NCBI GenBank assembly: GCA_026874595.1
Contig: CM049312.1
Span: 54,253,429 to 54,317,428, forward strand
DNA: 64,000 nt
Direction of reading: 5' to 3'
Origin: Sipunculus nudus
Lineage: Eukaryota > Annelida > Sipuncula > Golfingiida > Sipunculidae
Shown in pieces: positions 37,301 through 49,034 of the stretch (the first letter of the stretch is position 1; each line of letters opens with the position of its first letter). Made by a program: the position numbers and the translations under genes. The notes beneath the pieces are model-generated. The model was given only the letters and a program-made list of their open reading frames with translations, searched no databases and was not told where the DNA came from.

Positions 37301-40300
37301 GCGCACAAGTCAGGCATACCAACCGCTTCGCTAGCAAAGCAAGCTTCACTAGCAAGACAGTTTGGTCCGCTTTTATGTCACCCCGTAACAATATGTACAT
37401 GTGCCTGGGAAAGTTACCAGCATAATAATACTAGTGGCCTGAGCCAAATGCCTCAAGTAGTATCTTGTGATTTGATTTATGGCTCACAACCCTCAACTGA
37501 GTAGCTGTCTGAATGTTATAATTTGTAGCCTTATTGTTATAGTCTCACAGTTTGGCCTGTTTAAGTGTGAGGAGATCATGTCACACTTGCAAATTTTCTA
37601 TATGACAGGATTTTAAGAGGGGGATAATAAATTTTTTTCATACATGACCAGTTAGGATATACATCTAAGCTAATCAGTGATATGTTTGGAACACCAGACC
37701 TACCCTGCATTTTAATGTCTGGAGTGTCTGTCAGTCCTTCATATTTGCCGATGTATGCCAGCATCCCCATGCTGCTAAACTGGAACGGTTCAGCATCAGC
37801 TCCAGGTGAATTCAGTACCTTAGCCAGATACCTGCCCTGTCTCTCTGCCACCTGCAGATAGCAAATTGTCAAGTAGTGTCTCTGAATTATAAGCTTATAA
37901 AAAGTACAGACACAAATGCACTCAAAACAATCAGCCCCCAGTTGAAGCGCTTAATTATAATTTCATATTCTTATTTGTGGGTTAACTTGCATCCAGGTTT
38001 TTTTCCCCCCAAAGGATAGGTCCATTTTCTGTTGGTTACACTGTCTACTGAATTAGGATAAAGGTATCCATATGATAACAATGATATGTTGTTATTTTTA
38101 AGCCATCTGGGTTTTAGCTTTTATATGCACAGGATTTGGATTATATATAACAGGATTAGGAATAATCCATAAGTCATAACCTGTTGTTAATACACTGGAG
38201 CTAATCTCAGAGGTTCAACAAGATCACACCATTAAGCCATTGAGGCACCAGGAGGTTAAAACCAGGGACCTTCAGCTCAAAAGTCCAACGCCTTAACCAT
38301 TAGGCTACATCCTACCCAGCTGCATCTATTGCCTCCCATGTGTTCTTAGTAGTATATTTAATTAATACTCTTACAAGCCTGTGTGCTATGACTTTGCCTC
38401 CCAGACATTACCTGAGCTGTACAGGGCAGTGGATAATCAACAATATCTGCGCAGTCTCCTAAAGCATACACTGTGTTCAACGGACAGTCCTGTACTTGCA
38501 GATGCTGGTCTGTCAGCAACTGAAACCAGCAGAAAAAGTAAACATACATGTATTTGTATTTAATCTAAACAGGTAACAGAAAAAATGGCCTATCCTATAG
38601 CATTTCTAATCTGCAGTATAATTCATTAAAGTTTATTGATATAATCCTGTCACAGTGCTACATCACTATTAGGACTGGGACGAAATAACACATTTGTCAC
38701 TAGTACAATGTAAATGAACAGAAAGTAGGCTGACACACATTCCCTTTGGTATAAAAAGTGCCCATTAACAAAAGGTTTAAAAGGTGAAATAAAACTTTAG
38801 TTTTAGCCATATCTTACAAGCTGTTCAGAAACTTTTGTTATTACTTTCCACGCCACATGCCAGTATCCACATTCCAGGAATACTGTGTTTAGCAGTCAGA
38901 GCCACCAGTAATTATACTGATCATCCTCAAAGTATGAAGCAGCCATGGGTGGTGTGATCCTCCTGATGTTGCCTGCTATTAATGCCCTGTATGAAAGTGA
39001 TTGACTTGTAAGCAGAATAGTCCTTCTGACAAAAAGACAATCTACTGACCACAGTGACAAGTCATACTGAAAACTACCATGAAATCTTGATGTAATCTTT
39101 TCTCAGTTAGACAGCACCCTACTAGCTACAATATAACAAGAATCTTAGCAATGCCAATAAACTAGACTAACCAAGATTTATTTATTATGACACCCACTAT
39201 ATATATGAACATATTTCTGTTAGAACAAAACATATTGGTAAATGTGTTTATACTTTCTGCCTGCGTACAAGCATGTGTCCTAAGGATTTGCTGATTAAGC
39301 AGATAAGCAGCTTTGTTGTGCAGGCCACACGAAATGTCGTCATCATACAAAGGGAATTTTTGTACTGGTTAGCATATTCAAATATTTTCACTTAAAGCAT
39401 AAAAATAACAATTGTGAAGAATATTATGGATGGTCAGTTAACTGTAGTTTTTGGGATATCATAACTCAATCTGAATGCTATGTAGACATACTTTTACAGA
39501 CCTGCCCTCTGCTGTTCTTTGGAAGACTTAACTCCTTTATGAATGGTCTTGGTGAGAGGCCTGTACTCCATACCACCAGACCACAAGGCAATGTGGACCC
39601 ATCAGCAAGCTTCACATGGTCTGCTCCAACCTCTGAATGAAAGTGTCAACCAAACATACATACTTCATCTGTCATTTAAGATCTGGGCAAACCACAATTC
39701 TAATAAAAAAATTTAAAATTACTTAAATTGGTACTGAATTTTCATGCTTTCAGGGTGCAATAAACTTTACACCTATCAGTTCATACCTTTCACAAAGAAG
39801 ATTTGCAGCCTTTTTTCCAATCTTTCTATGGATCACTACATTCAGACTTCCAGGACCCTCTTATGGTAATTAAAACTAGATGTGGTCAGACAGTGGTCCT
39901 CAGAGGGCCCCGCATTTCTGCTAGTGCTGGACTAGTTTACATAAGAGTGAAAAATTAAGTTAAATTTGAAAAATATCACAAACAGAAACAGGTTTTTATC
40001 AATATGCATGAGGGAAAAAATTGTACTGTATTAAAGAAGATATTTATGAAATAATGTGTGCGATAGAAAATCACCGAATGTAGTCTGTTAGCCATATTTG
40101 ATTTTGAGCAAGTCTGTAATTCAATAGGTCTGGTGCCCTCATAGGGACCAATGATCCCTGTAAATTTGGAAAAGCTTAAGTATGTTGTTTTGTTATCACG
40201 CACGAAAGAAAATCAGCTATTGAGCAGTGGTTGCCATATTGAAATTCCAACAGGTCTGTAATTCAAAAGGTCTGGAGCCCTTACAAATACCAATCATCCC

Positions 40301-43300
40301 TGTGAATTTGGGAAAGCTGCAGGAGGTTGTTGTTGAGTTATCACATGCAAAAGAAAATCAGCGATTGGGCTGTGGTGGCCATATTGGATTTCCGACAGAC
40401 CTGTAATTCAAAAGTTTGGAGCCCTAATAGGTACCAATCATCCCTGTGAAATTGGGAAAGCTGCAGGAGGTTGTTGTTGAGTTATCGCACACTAAAGAAA
40501 ATCAGTGATCTGACTGTGGAGGCCACATTGAAATTCAGACAAGTCTGTAATTTGATAGGTCTGGAGCCGTCATATGTACCAATCATCCCTGTGAATTTGG
40601 GAAAGCTGCAGTATGTTGTTGTTGAGTTATTGCATGCAAAAGAAAATCAGCGATTGGGCTGTGGCAGCCATATTTGAATTCCGACAAGTCTGTAATTCGA
40701 TAGGTCTGGAGCCCTCATAGGTACCAATCATCCCAGTATGTTGTTGTTGAGTTATTGCGCGCGAAAGAAAGTGTCTCTGACAGAAGGACGGATGGAAGGA
40801 AGGACGGACTGACACTGTGATCACTATAGGGCACTGCTTGTCAAGCGGGGCCCTAATGATCAAAAATTATGTCTAAATGACTGAAAATGAAGTAATGCTA
40901 TAATATGAAAAGCAGTGTAACACACAGATAACAAACTGAATGTACTACTTAATTTCCTCTCACCTGTGACTGAGGACTGCAACAAGTCAAACCGCTTCCT
41001 CTGTTTCAGTTTCCTTTCAGCAAATGAACGTAGCTTATCATCAAAAGAAGCTAGGATCTGGTTAGATTCCACCAAAGTTACATGGGTGTCTGACACTTGT
41101 GGGTACAGCCTCAAAACATCCTACCAAAAGAAAATGTCAGGCACTGTCAGGATACATTCGCAATCAATGCTTTTCACACTGCGGAAAAACAAAATCTACT
41201 AGTAAATTTACTGATAATTATTCTATTATTCATAATTCATCTGTTCTTTTTTTAGTCTAAGGTTCCCCTCATAATACACTCTTTTGTAATGTTAGAGGGT
41301 ATTTTTGTGTCAGTTATTTATTTTCAGTAGTAAAATGCTCTACCAACATGTTGGATTGGTCTTGTAACAGAATTGTTGTAAAACAAGATTGTATCTATTC
41401 CTGGAATAGAGTCCATCATTCGTAGCTACCAAATTTGAAGATATATTACACAATTTACATCATAATTGTGGATGTGTAATGTATAAAATGCAGAATTTGA
41501 CCCCTTTCATTGATATATTTTGTCATGAATAACACACATAGGTATCATCCCCTGAATCCTTGTAGGGAACCCAGGTCAACAAATCCTCAAGCATAAGGTA
41601 GAATCTGACACACACAAAATTTAAACGGACTTGCCTGTTCAAGAAAATCATATAATTCTGCACCAAACTCCACCCCAGTAGGGCCTCCTCCGACTATAAC
41701 TGTGTGAAGCAGCCGTTTACGCTCCTCAGCTGATATTCCAGGTTGGACTGCCAGTTCAACATTACTAAGAATACGATTTCTGATTCTGCGAGCATCACTC
41801 ACTTCCTGGAAGGAGAAGATAAAACATGTATCTATAAGGCAGGTTGAAACATTGCACAGATTAACGGCCATACTTAAAAAATCACTATGGTGCCTTCCTC
41901 TCTCCTGATGTGGCAGACAAACTAATGTTAAAATTGTAAAATAAGTGAATAAAGCATCAGCGAGTGTGTCGATTGTTTTGTTATCAAACCTAAAATCACT
42001 TGGTGAAGTGTGGTCACTTTAAGCGACTTTAAGCTACTTCATTTTAATAAGAACACTGAACAATGTTGAGCTGTGGACAGCTAATGATTCTTCCATTATA
42101 ATGACACTTGTGAAGCAAATGATGTTTACAATCAAGGCAACAATTGTACCGGAAAATCACTAGATTCATGTCACATCATCACTGCATAGAAATGGACCAT
42201 TTGAAAGTGCTCGCTGTGCACCGTGTGCAGATTAAGTTCAGAGTCAAAGAGTGACTGAGCCAATACTTTAAGAGCTCAAAATGGCACCCAACTTGAACTG
42301 CTTCAGAGACTTATCAATACACTGTGATCAATATATTCTTCTTTTTACTGTACTGTCAATCAATAAATATTCAAGATTTTGTGTTCTTCCCCTGCAAACA
42401 ACAGTTGCAATCCACAGAACTCAATAAAACATTTAACAATCACTTTGCTGCACCTGAATGGATGACCTGATATATTTAAAAGCATTTATGCTCGTCTATT
42501 TTTGCTCAATAATCATATCAACATCTACCTTGAGAAAGAATGCATGCTCTTCCACACCAGGGATTCCAAATGTATTGCTCAGAGCACCAACACCAATAAC
42601 AAGCTTATCATACACCACGCTGTACTTCAGATCTGGGTTTAGCATGCTCTGACAGTGAAGTGTTCTGTTTGTTGGGTCCAGTCCTATAGCAGAAGAGAGC
42701 TGAAAGTGCTCCATTTCTCTGAATTTTGAGTTGCGTACTGGCTCTATAATGGACCTTTAATAAACATACAAACATATATATCTGATAATATTACATGCTT
42801 TTACTGATTCGCTTTAAAGAAACCATAATTTGCAGTGACATATTACAGCTGTTTGATATATCTGGGTAACCATGATACTTAAAGGTTTGCTCAGCTCTCC
42901 TGTTTCTTATTACAATTTCAGCTAAATTACAAATATGGTAAATCTTAAAAGTAATAAACTTATCATGGGAAACAATAACTAGAGACAATAATTCAAAACT
43001 GGTCACTTGGATACTTTACATTTAACATTAATATATTTCTATGTAACACAACATAGACTTAGGCCCCAAAAAATAATGTTTGGTTCTCAGGCACTTTTTT
43101 TCAGAAATTAATGTGGACGGGCAATTTTTTTAAAAACTTTTCATTATGTTTTGATCAAAATTTCATATGATCAGGGAAAAGCATGATAAAACATGATTGT
43201 TTTTTGCTAAACAAGTAAAAAGCACTACATATCAAAGGAAATTTTATTAAAATTGTATGATTTTATCTTATTGAAAGAAATGTCCAAGCAGCTGGAGCTC

Positions 43301-43816
43301 AAAATAGGTACGTTTCTATTGAAAATCAAAATAAAAATTTTTGATGTGGGGGATTAAAATTGATGCAGGTGGTGCCTGACAACCTAACCTATTATTTTTT
43401 TGTTTTGGCCTTATGCTTCTGGTTTTTCACTTGAAGAGATTTTTAAAGGGTATTAATGATATTACCATAACAATGTGAAAGATTTCTTTTCTGTGTACAT
43501 TGTAATTTATCACCCATAAGTGTCATCTATTATACAATAAATTTTGTGTACATGTAACTTGCCTGAATTCTAGAGTTCCAACTGTGGTACTGGCAAGGAG
43601 GGGGGTAAACAGGAAATGGTTGCGTGGACTGATCATGATGACATCATAAAGTTTCTTGTCAATATTCTTCAGCACAGCATAACTGCTCCAGCCATTCCCC
43701 AGGATAACCAACCTCTGCCTTCCTGTGGTGGATTTAAACCTAACATTCAGCTGGCCCACAGACCTCCAGTTTGCTGGAATTATCTGCCATGCTCTCCGAC
43801 ACAGCCTCATTGCCAT
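34262..43816 (-). CDS. Type II (alternative) NADH:quinone oxidoreductase, complete, 8 exons
   Basis: This single-polypeptide flavoenzyme of the NDH-2 family passes electrons from NADH to ubiquinone without pumping protons, bypassing complex I. Exons in transcription order: 43816-43563, 42754-42529, 41805-41635, 41120-40964, 39632-39502, 38519-38412, 37851-37704, 34392-34262. Phases close to 1326 nt, giving 441 aa. The N-terminus ([19 protein letters not shown]) is basic and lacks acidic residues, as in a mitochondrial presequence. The FAD Rossmann loop is LGNGWSS at 39-45, and [20 protein letters not shown] with the following SIIEPVR is the NDH-2 signature. The NADH Rossmann loop is [14 protein letters not shown] at 198-211, and YALGDCADI lies at 331-339. 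The C-terminus [15 protein letters not shown] is amphipathic and typical of the membrane-anchoring tail. No EF-hand insertion is seen. Introns 1 and 3 start with GC. The gene is convergent with RFC5 and follows ADAT2 on the same strand. AIFM2-like proteins are relatives, but the tail and signature favour NDH-2. Confidence 0.95.
34741..36790 (-). repeat. Modular repeat array in NDH-2 intron 7
   Basis: About 2 kb of modules, most ending in GGCGCC palindromes (cores near 34799, 35078, 35493, 35993; degenerate at 34938, 35347, 35820, 36330, 36669). One about 150-bp module, with CACAGGTAGTGCCACCTGCA then GTCACATGATCAATATTCCT, recurs at about 35783, 35950, 36290 and, diverged, 36610. The array ends with GGACGGCAGACG, the reverse-strand equivalent of the GTCCGTC block of other families. 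Confidence 0.75.
37262..37345 (-). repeat. tRNA-derived SINE head in NDH-2 intron 7
   Basis: On the minus strand TAGCGAAGCGGTTGG is a good A-box, and GGGTTCGACTCCCGG is a near-perfect T-arm/B-box with a 7-base loop. The anticodon stem does not pair, so a functional tRNA is unlikely. Confidence 0.6.
37704..37851 (-). CDS. NDH-2 exon 7
   Basis: Residues 350-399, [14 protein letters not shown] and [18 protein letters not shown], the conserved quinone-side block. Acceptor CTGCAG, donor GTAGGT, phase 1. Confidence 0.94.
38242..38318 (-). repeat. tRNA-derived SINE head in NDH-2 intron 6
   Basis: Minus strand: A-box-like TAGCCTAATGGTTAAGG, then GTTGGACTTTTGAGC, then a decayed B-box GGTTTTAACC. Confidence 0.5.
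38412..38519 (-). CDS. NDH-2 exon 6
   Basis: Residues 314-349, [20 protein letters not shown] with GDCADI, the second FAD-contact motif. Acceptor TTTCAG, donor GTAATG, phase 0. Confidence 0.94.
38520..39501. other. NDH-2 intron 5
   Basis: AT-rich; nothing recognised. Confidence 0.5.
39502..39632 (-). CDS. NDH-2 exon 5
   Basis: Residues 270-313, [20 protein letters not shown] and the following [14 protein letters not shown]. The block [15 protein letters not shown] is diagnostic of NDH-2. Acceptor ATTCAG, donor GTCTGT, phase 0. Confidence 0.94.
39890..40855 (-). repeat. Hairpin-capped tandem repeat in NDH-2 intron 4
   Basis: On the minus strand a hairpin (TAGGGCCCC and GTGCCCTA, 40827-40855) is followed by GTCCGTCC-type sequence. 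At least five modules of about 146 bp follow, each with GTCTGTAATTC on the plus strand (about 40110, 40256, 40399, 40544, 40688) and CCAATCATCCCTGTGAA. The same type of head is at 61722-61752. Confidence 0.8.
40964..41120 (-). CDS. NDH-2 exon 4
   Basis: Residues 218-270, [19 protein letters not shown] through [19 protein letters not shown]. Acceptor TTGGTAG, donor GTGAGA, phase 1. Confidence 0.93.
41121..42528. other. NDH-2 introns 3 and 2
   Basis: Apart from exon 3 (41635-41805) no features recognised. Confidence 0.5.
41635..41805 (-). CDS. NDH-2 exon 3 (NADH-binding fold)
   Basis: Residues 161-217, [12 protein letters not shown] to AELYDFLEQ with [10 protein letters not shown]. The donor is CAG|GCAAGT, a second GC donor, in phase 0. 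The next exon resumes in frame. Confidence 0.95.
42529..42754 (-). CDS. NDH-2 exon 2
   Basis: Residues 85-160, [18 protein letters not shown] to EEHAFFLK. Includes [20 protein letters not shown], the usual link between the two nucleotide-binding folds. Acceptor TTAAAG, donor GTAGAT, phase 0. Confidence 0.94.
43059..43413. mobile_element. MITE family copy 2, NDH-2 intron 1
   Basis: Left end TTAGGCCCCAAAA, inner TIR TTGGTTCTCAGGCAC, matching the inverted GGTGCCTGACAACC and TTTTGGCCTTA on the right. It has a longer interior than the other two copies. Confidence 0.8.
43563..43816 (-). CDS. NDH-2 exon 1
   Basis: Residues 1-85: presequence, FAD loop GNGWSS and NHFLFTPLL. It ends TTCAG|GCAAGT, a GC donor, in phase 2; the split Arg codon AG|G is completed by exon 2. 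Confidence 0.93.
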
Positions 43817-44597
43817 GGCTTCTGTGTAGCCAGTACCATATAGTCAATCAAAATACAATAAACTTCAGTTCTGCCGTGCCACTTTCCTCCTTTATATGTC
43901 ATTCAATAATAGCTTTACAGACATATCCTAACTTGATCATAACATCTGGAGACTTAATTTTAAACCTGGATTTTCAGACAGTAATTGAAAGAATTCTGCA
44001 GGTTTGCTCATTCATCTTGCTCTTGACGAATCTTCCCTCAAGCCTCACTTCATGTCTAAATATTAATAAAAATTGTTAATAATCTAACAGCAACGTCAGC
44101 TCCTTCTCATCTTCTCAATGAAACCTTACTATGCATGACACAGTGTCTCATTCATTTTGTTTGTGATCAAACAGTTTTTACAAATTTTTTGGTGATATTT
44201 ATCATTAAATTTAACATGATGCATGAATTTTAGTGATCTGAATAAAATACATAATTATATTTAAAATGTTTTACCTATTCAACTAAAAAAAGGATAAACT
44301 GGAAAAAAAACACCCAAATTTTAACATGGATAATTGAAATAAAAAAAATAATAAATTTTTGCACTACAGATAAAAAACTTTGATGAGAAATTCATCAAGC
44401 TGCCCCAAAGTTGTAACATAACACAAACCATCATCAGACAGATTATGGACCTCTTTTACATTTAGTGTAATTAAAATATATTATCTGTTCTTGACCTGAA
44501 AGTTTCTCTTCATTAATATAATCATCACAGGATCAGTTACTGGTAAATTCAATCTTTTTTTAGATGTAATTCTTTGAATTACAGTGCTGAAGGATAA
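43817..44597. other. Spacer between ADAT2 stop and NDH-2 start
   Basis: Must contain the ADAT2 3' UTR and the NDH-2 promoter. A/T homopolymer runs; no clear motif. Confidence 0.4.
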
Positions 44598-45164
<567 letters not shown>

Positions 45165-45636
45165 TCACAACATTGGGACTGGATGTAGGAACAATGTAAA
45201 CAATATGAAATTTCCTTTAAAATGAATGATAATAAACATATATAATGGGATTAGCCAAATCATTAGGCAGGACTGAAATAATAAAGTGAATCTTATCATT
45301 CATGTTTACAATTTTGTTTCATTTTCACATGTACATTAAAATCTTCCTTATGAATGTTTAAACATATAAACCTCATGTTTGGTTATTTCTGGCTTATTTT
45401 TAAGAGACATTCAAGCAGAGATCCTACGGATACATGTAAATTATCACATAGGACAGCCAACTATTCACTTGCCTATCCTGATAAATTTATGTGGTTTCTG
45501 ACTGTACCTTTACACATTTTATAAACTGTAGGTTATTCTGCTAAGAAAATTTCTAATGATGTATGACCTTGTTTATCTACAAGACGTTAGTTAACATAGT
45601 TCATGTGCCAATGCTGACAATCAGAAAATAAACGTG

Positions 45637-45944
45637 TAATGCCAAAAAAAAAGGTATGGTTCTCAGGCACTTTTTTTCAGAAACAAGTGCAGGTGGGCGA
45701 TATTTTATTTTTTACCTTTTTTGTAAATTTTTGTCAAAAATGTCATACGATCAGGGAAAAGCATGATAATAACAGGATTTTTCCACAAATAGGTAAAACC
45801 ACTACAGACCAAGGGAAATCTTATCAAAATTGTTTTATCTTTTTGAAAAATAAAAGTCAAAATAAAAATTTTTGATGTGGGGGGGTTAAAATTGACGCGG
45901 ACGGTGCCTGAGAACCATGCCATTTATTTTTTGTTGTTGTTGCC
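45637..45944. mobile_element. MITE family copy 3
   Basis: The best-preserved TIR: GGTATGGTTCTCAGGCAC and GTGCCTGAGAACCATGCC, 17 of 18 paired, flanked by A-rich/T-rich ends. Interior shared with copies 1 and 2. Confidence 0.85.
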
Positions 45945-46769
45945 GAACTGAAGGTGTTTGGCTGCATATGTGCGGAAGTTGAAAGGTCAATCACTAGTAA
46001 CAAAATGTAAATGTTAAGCTAGGGTTCATCTTACTTGCCCCTCAGAAGACCTTGTTAAATATGTTACTGTTGGGATTATTAAAAAACATACAATGATACA
46101 TATACCATAAACATAAAGTTCATTTGGTTTGGCATTTTCTGGCATATTTTCATGAAAGGTTTAAAGGATTATTTAGTTAATAAACATCAGATATTGGAAT
46201 ACGCCCCTTTTAATATGTTTTTGACGTGAGTTCTATTGAAGAAAAAATTAAATTCATAAAGACATAAATTTGACTCTGTGTTGGTGGACTCCATAACCTA
46301 GTTGGCATAGGACTAATAATAACAATATTATTAAGTATTAATTTTTTTCTATAAATTCACGACTTTATCAATATTTTTACTAAATATGCTAACAGTATTA
46401 ATTATCCATATTGCACTTTCGGGACACAAACATTTACATTACACTACAGGGAGTAAAAGTACCTCATGTGACAAACACTGATATTGATAAAAGTACATCC
46501 CTGATCCTTTTCTGCATCTGGATACACAGATAACCCTTTTATATGACGTATTTTCAGTTATTTCTGTAAATACAAATGTATCGAATATAATTCTTTAGAC
46601 ATTACAGCAAAAAGAGGTATACCGAGGGTGAGATCAGAATGACACATATGTCAACAGCTCCATGAGGTTGAAGAGTTGATATACTATTCTCCAGCCTGCG
46701 ACCCAAAAGTTATATTTCAGTCAGCCGAATTGATCTTTCTGCCTGGAGAGTGCTCATTTGCCTTATGCG

Positions 46770-46777
46770 TGACGTCA
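46770..46777. promoter_or_regulatory. Perfect CRE palindrome TGACGTCA
   Basis: It lies in a CpG-containing stretch upstream of the candidate 5' exon of the zinc-finger gene, with a related TGACGTTT 30 bp further. It is a CREB/ATF consensus; its function is inferred only. Confidence 0.35.
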
Positions 46778-46921
46778 TCAAATATGCCAAAACAGCGTCC
46801 TCCATGATGACGTTTTCCACACCAGTCTCACGGAGGGAAGTGTAAACTGAAGTTTTATCCTGGTACTCCGTGATAATTGTAAACAAACATCTGTCCTAGC
46901 CCTGTCACAGTGTCTGAGAAA

Positions 46922-46939
46922 ATGAATTCACCATTGATC
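46922..46939 (+). other. Candidate 5' exon of the zinc-finger gene
   Basis: ATGAATTCACCATTGATC is followed by a strong donor GTAAGTAGG, about 150 bp downstream of a perfect CRE. If joined directly to the exon at 49609 it would reach a stop (ATC AAA TGA), so either an intermediate exon exists, or this exon is untranslated, or the match is chance. Confidence 0.25.
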
Positions 46940-47525
46940 GTAAGTAGGGCATATTTAAGTAGCGCTGTATCAATATTTCCGTGTTACCCTAATCGCATGG
47001 CATGACTTTGCCTCAACTTGAGCTTGAAATGTTGACAGATCGTTCAGTGCATGCCTGTGCAGTGGACACTTTGAGGCTTGATTAAAGCTGATTCTATAAG
47101 TCCCAGAACTTGCGGAGGGCTGAGGAATACCTGTAGAGTTTTTGGCAAAAAAATATACGTGCTCAGATACCTGAATATTTTGATTTAACATAGCCTGAAC
47201 CATAATTTTATTCACCCCAAAACTAGTGTTTTAATGAAAATTTTCCTACAGATTGGTTGCTTAGGACTGAAAAGGGGGCACAAGTATAGAATCGGGCCTA
47301 CATTTGCATCTGACAAGAATGGGCCTTTACTGGCTGGAACCATTTAATAATTGCCATAAGCCATCAAAGAATATTCAATAACTTAATTTTAAGTGTAATC
47401 AGTCCTGTCCTTAATATGTGAACTTCATATACTTGCTGTTTCTTGTCACCTCAACTTCAACTAACGTATCCATCCATCACTGTTTATGTCTCGCCATGTC
47501 GTGTTTCCTTGTGCACAAACTATGC

Positions 47526-47533
47526 TGACGTCA
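47526..47533. promoter_or_regulatory. Second perfect CRE palindrome TGACGTCA
   Basis: The same 8-bp palindrome as at 46770, about 750 bp downstream and next to the paired G-rich hairpins at 47560-47702. Confidence 0.25.
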
Positions 47534-47559
47534 TACACAACAATCAAAAGGGGGTGACT

Positions 47560-47702
47560 TCAGCGGGGGTGTGGGGGCGGCCAGCCCCCATTTAATTTAT
47601 TGCTACTGTCTTTTACCACACATTCTGCTTTTTATTTTGCTTCACATTCTCATTTACCATTTCAGAATATTAGTGGGGGTGTGGGGGCAGCCAGCCCCCA
47701 AT
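47560..47702. repeat. Two direct copies of a G-rich hairpin motif
   Basis: GTGGGGGTGTGGGGGC(G/A)GCC followed by AGCCCCCA occurs at about 47560 and 47671. Each copy forms a TGGGGGC/GCCCCCA stem and has G runs that could make a quadruplex. Confidence 0.7.
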
Positions 47703-47854
47703 TGAAACACGTTATTACATGTACTATTATTAACCTTTGAGAATCCACCCCTAAAACACAGTGACATCTGTGGACATTTGAGCAGTTATTCATTCACAAT
47801 AGTTTGAATAGGCTTAAATTTCCTGGCTTTTCTTTCGCTTGCAACTTGCCTTCA

Positions 47855-47920
47855 TGGCACAGTTAGTTACGCAGACGGCTTCTGGGCGTGCGGTCGGTGG
47901 TTCAAATCCCATTGTATGAT
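47855..47920 (+). repeat. tRNA-derived SINE head
   Basis: A-box-like TGGCACAGTTAGTTACG and B-box GTGGTTCAAATCCC at tRNA spacing. The acceptor stem is not intact. Confidence 0.55.
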
Positions 47921-48327
47921 CACATCTTTGCATGTTCTCGATGTACTAATAATTCACGTATTTATCTCATGATTCAGATTGCACATACAACCAAGGTGAG
48001 AGAACGGAGGTCATGGAACATAGAAAATAACACAGAATCACTCAAAAAAACTTTATTAATTTTCCACCTTCTCTGATGTAGGCCGGATTCTATACTCGCT
48101 CCGAAAAGGGATATTTTTTCTCTGTTTATAATTGTATGAGATAAATTAGGCTAATGTGCCTGAGGCTTGACACCCTATAATATAATAGGCTATATTTAGA
48201 AAGAATCAGGAGTTCCATAACAAATAACATTCTACAAATTAACAAATTTGACATGTTTTAATTTAAAAGTTTATACACCTAAAATTAATTATAGACGGGC
48301 CTTCCTGTGACTGAGGGGGTCACACAA

Positions 48328-48920
48328 AGAGGGCTCCTTACTGCAACTCCCCCCCCCCCCCCCCCCCCCCCCCCCCAGCTGATATGCTAGAGTGCACATG
48401 TACAGGGTCGCACAAAGCCAGGGCTTACAGGCAGTCGGGGTCTTTGACAAATAGTCGCCAACACATGTAGTGATGTACTATGTGCCAGATGTAAAGAAAA
48501 TGTTATCATCAACGCCATTAACCTCTGATGTGAGATTGACACGACTCGATGGTGTCTCTGCTTAATTTACAGTAGTAGCAGTAAATCACATGCTAAACAA
48601 TCCGTAAGAGAGAACATAGTACCAGCCTTTGTGGGACCTTATTTAACCAAGTTTTGTGATTTAAAGGATAGAAAAATATCGAAAAAAAAAATGTAAAACT
48701 TAACCACTGACTTTGTGGTGGACAAAGGATTACACAAACACACAGTGGAACTTTGTGTGTGCTGACAAAGCATGATGTTCTCAGGAAGTCTTTAACTCTT
48801 TATGGTATACTCGGCAGGGTCACACAAAGCTAAATAATCAAAGTAGGAAATTTCCAGGAAATCGCCAAGACATGTTTCACAGGATGTTATGGCGGGGGGG
48901 GGAGTTGCACTAAGCACCAC
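48328..48920. repeat. Segment bounded by inverted poly-C ends
   Basis: CTCCTTACTGCAACTCCCC at the left, followed by 28 C (48349-48376), is matched in inverse by GGGGAGTTGCACTAAGCAC near 48895-48918. Inside, GGGTC(G/A)CACAAAGC occurs twice, and similar GGGTCACACAAAG lies at the left edge. It may be a small mobile unit. Confidence 0.45.
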
Positions 48921-48989
48921 ATTAATTTAATTATAATTTAGGTGCAAATTATTGCCCAGTTTCTGCAACTCTTTTATTCATTTCTCTGT

Positions 48990-49034
48990 ATGTCTCTCTC
49001 TCTCTCTCTATATATATATAAATGTGTGTGTGTT
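48990..49034. repeat. Compound (CT)n(TA)n(GT)n microsatellite
   Basis: CTCTCT, TATATA and GTGTGT runs in succession. Confidence 0.9.

Noticed and set aside
37262-37345. Functional tRNA gene
   Set aside because: A- and B-boxes are good, but the anticodon stem does not pair and the acceptor stem is absent; a SINE head fits better.
34262-43816. Bacterial contamination as the source of the NDH-2 gene
   Set aside because: Seven spliceosomal introns with closed phases and animal-type repeats inside them exclude it.
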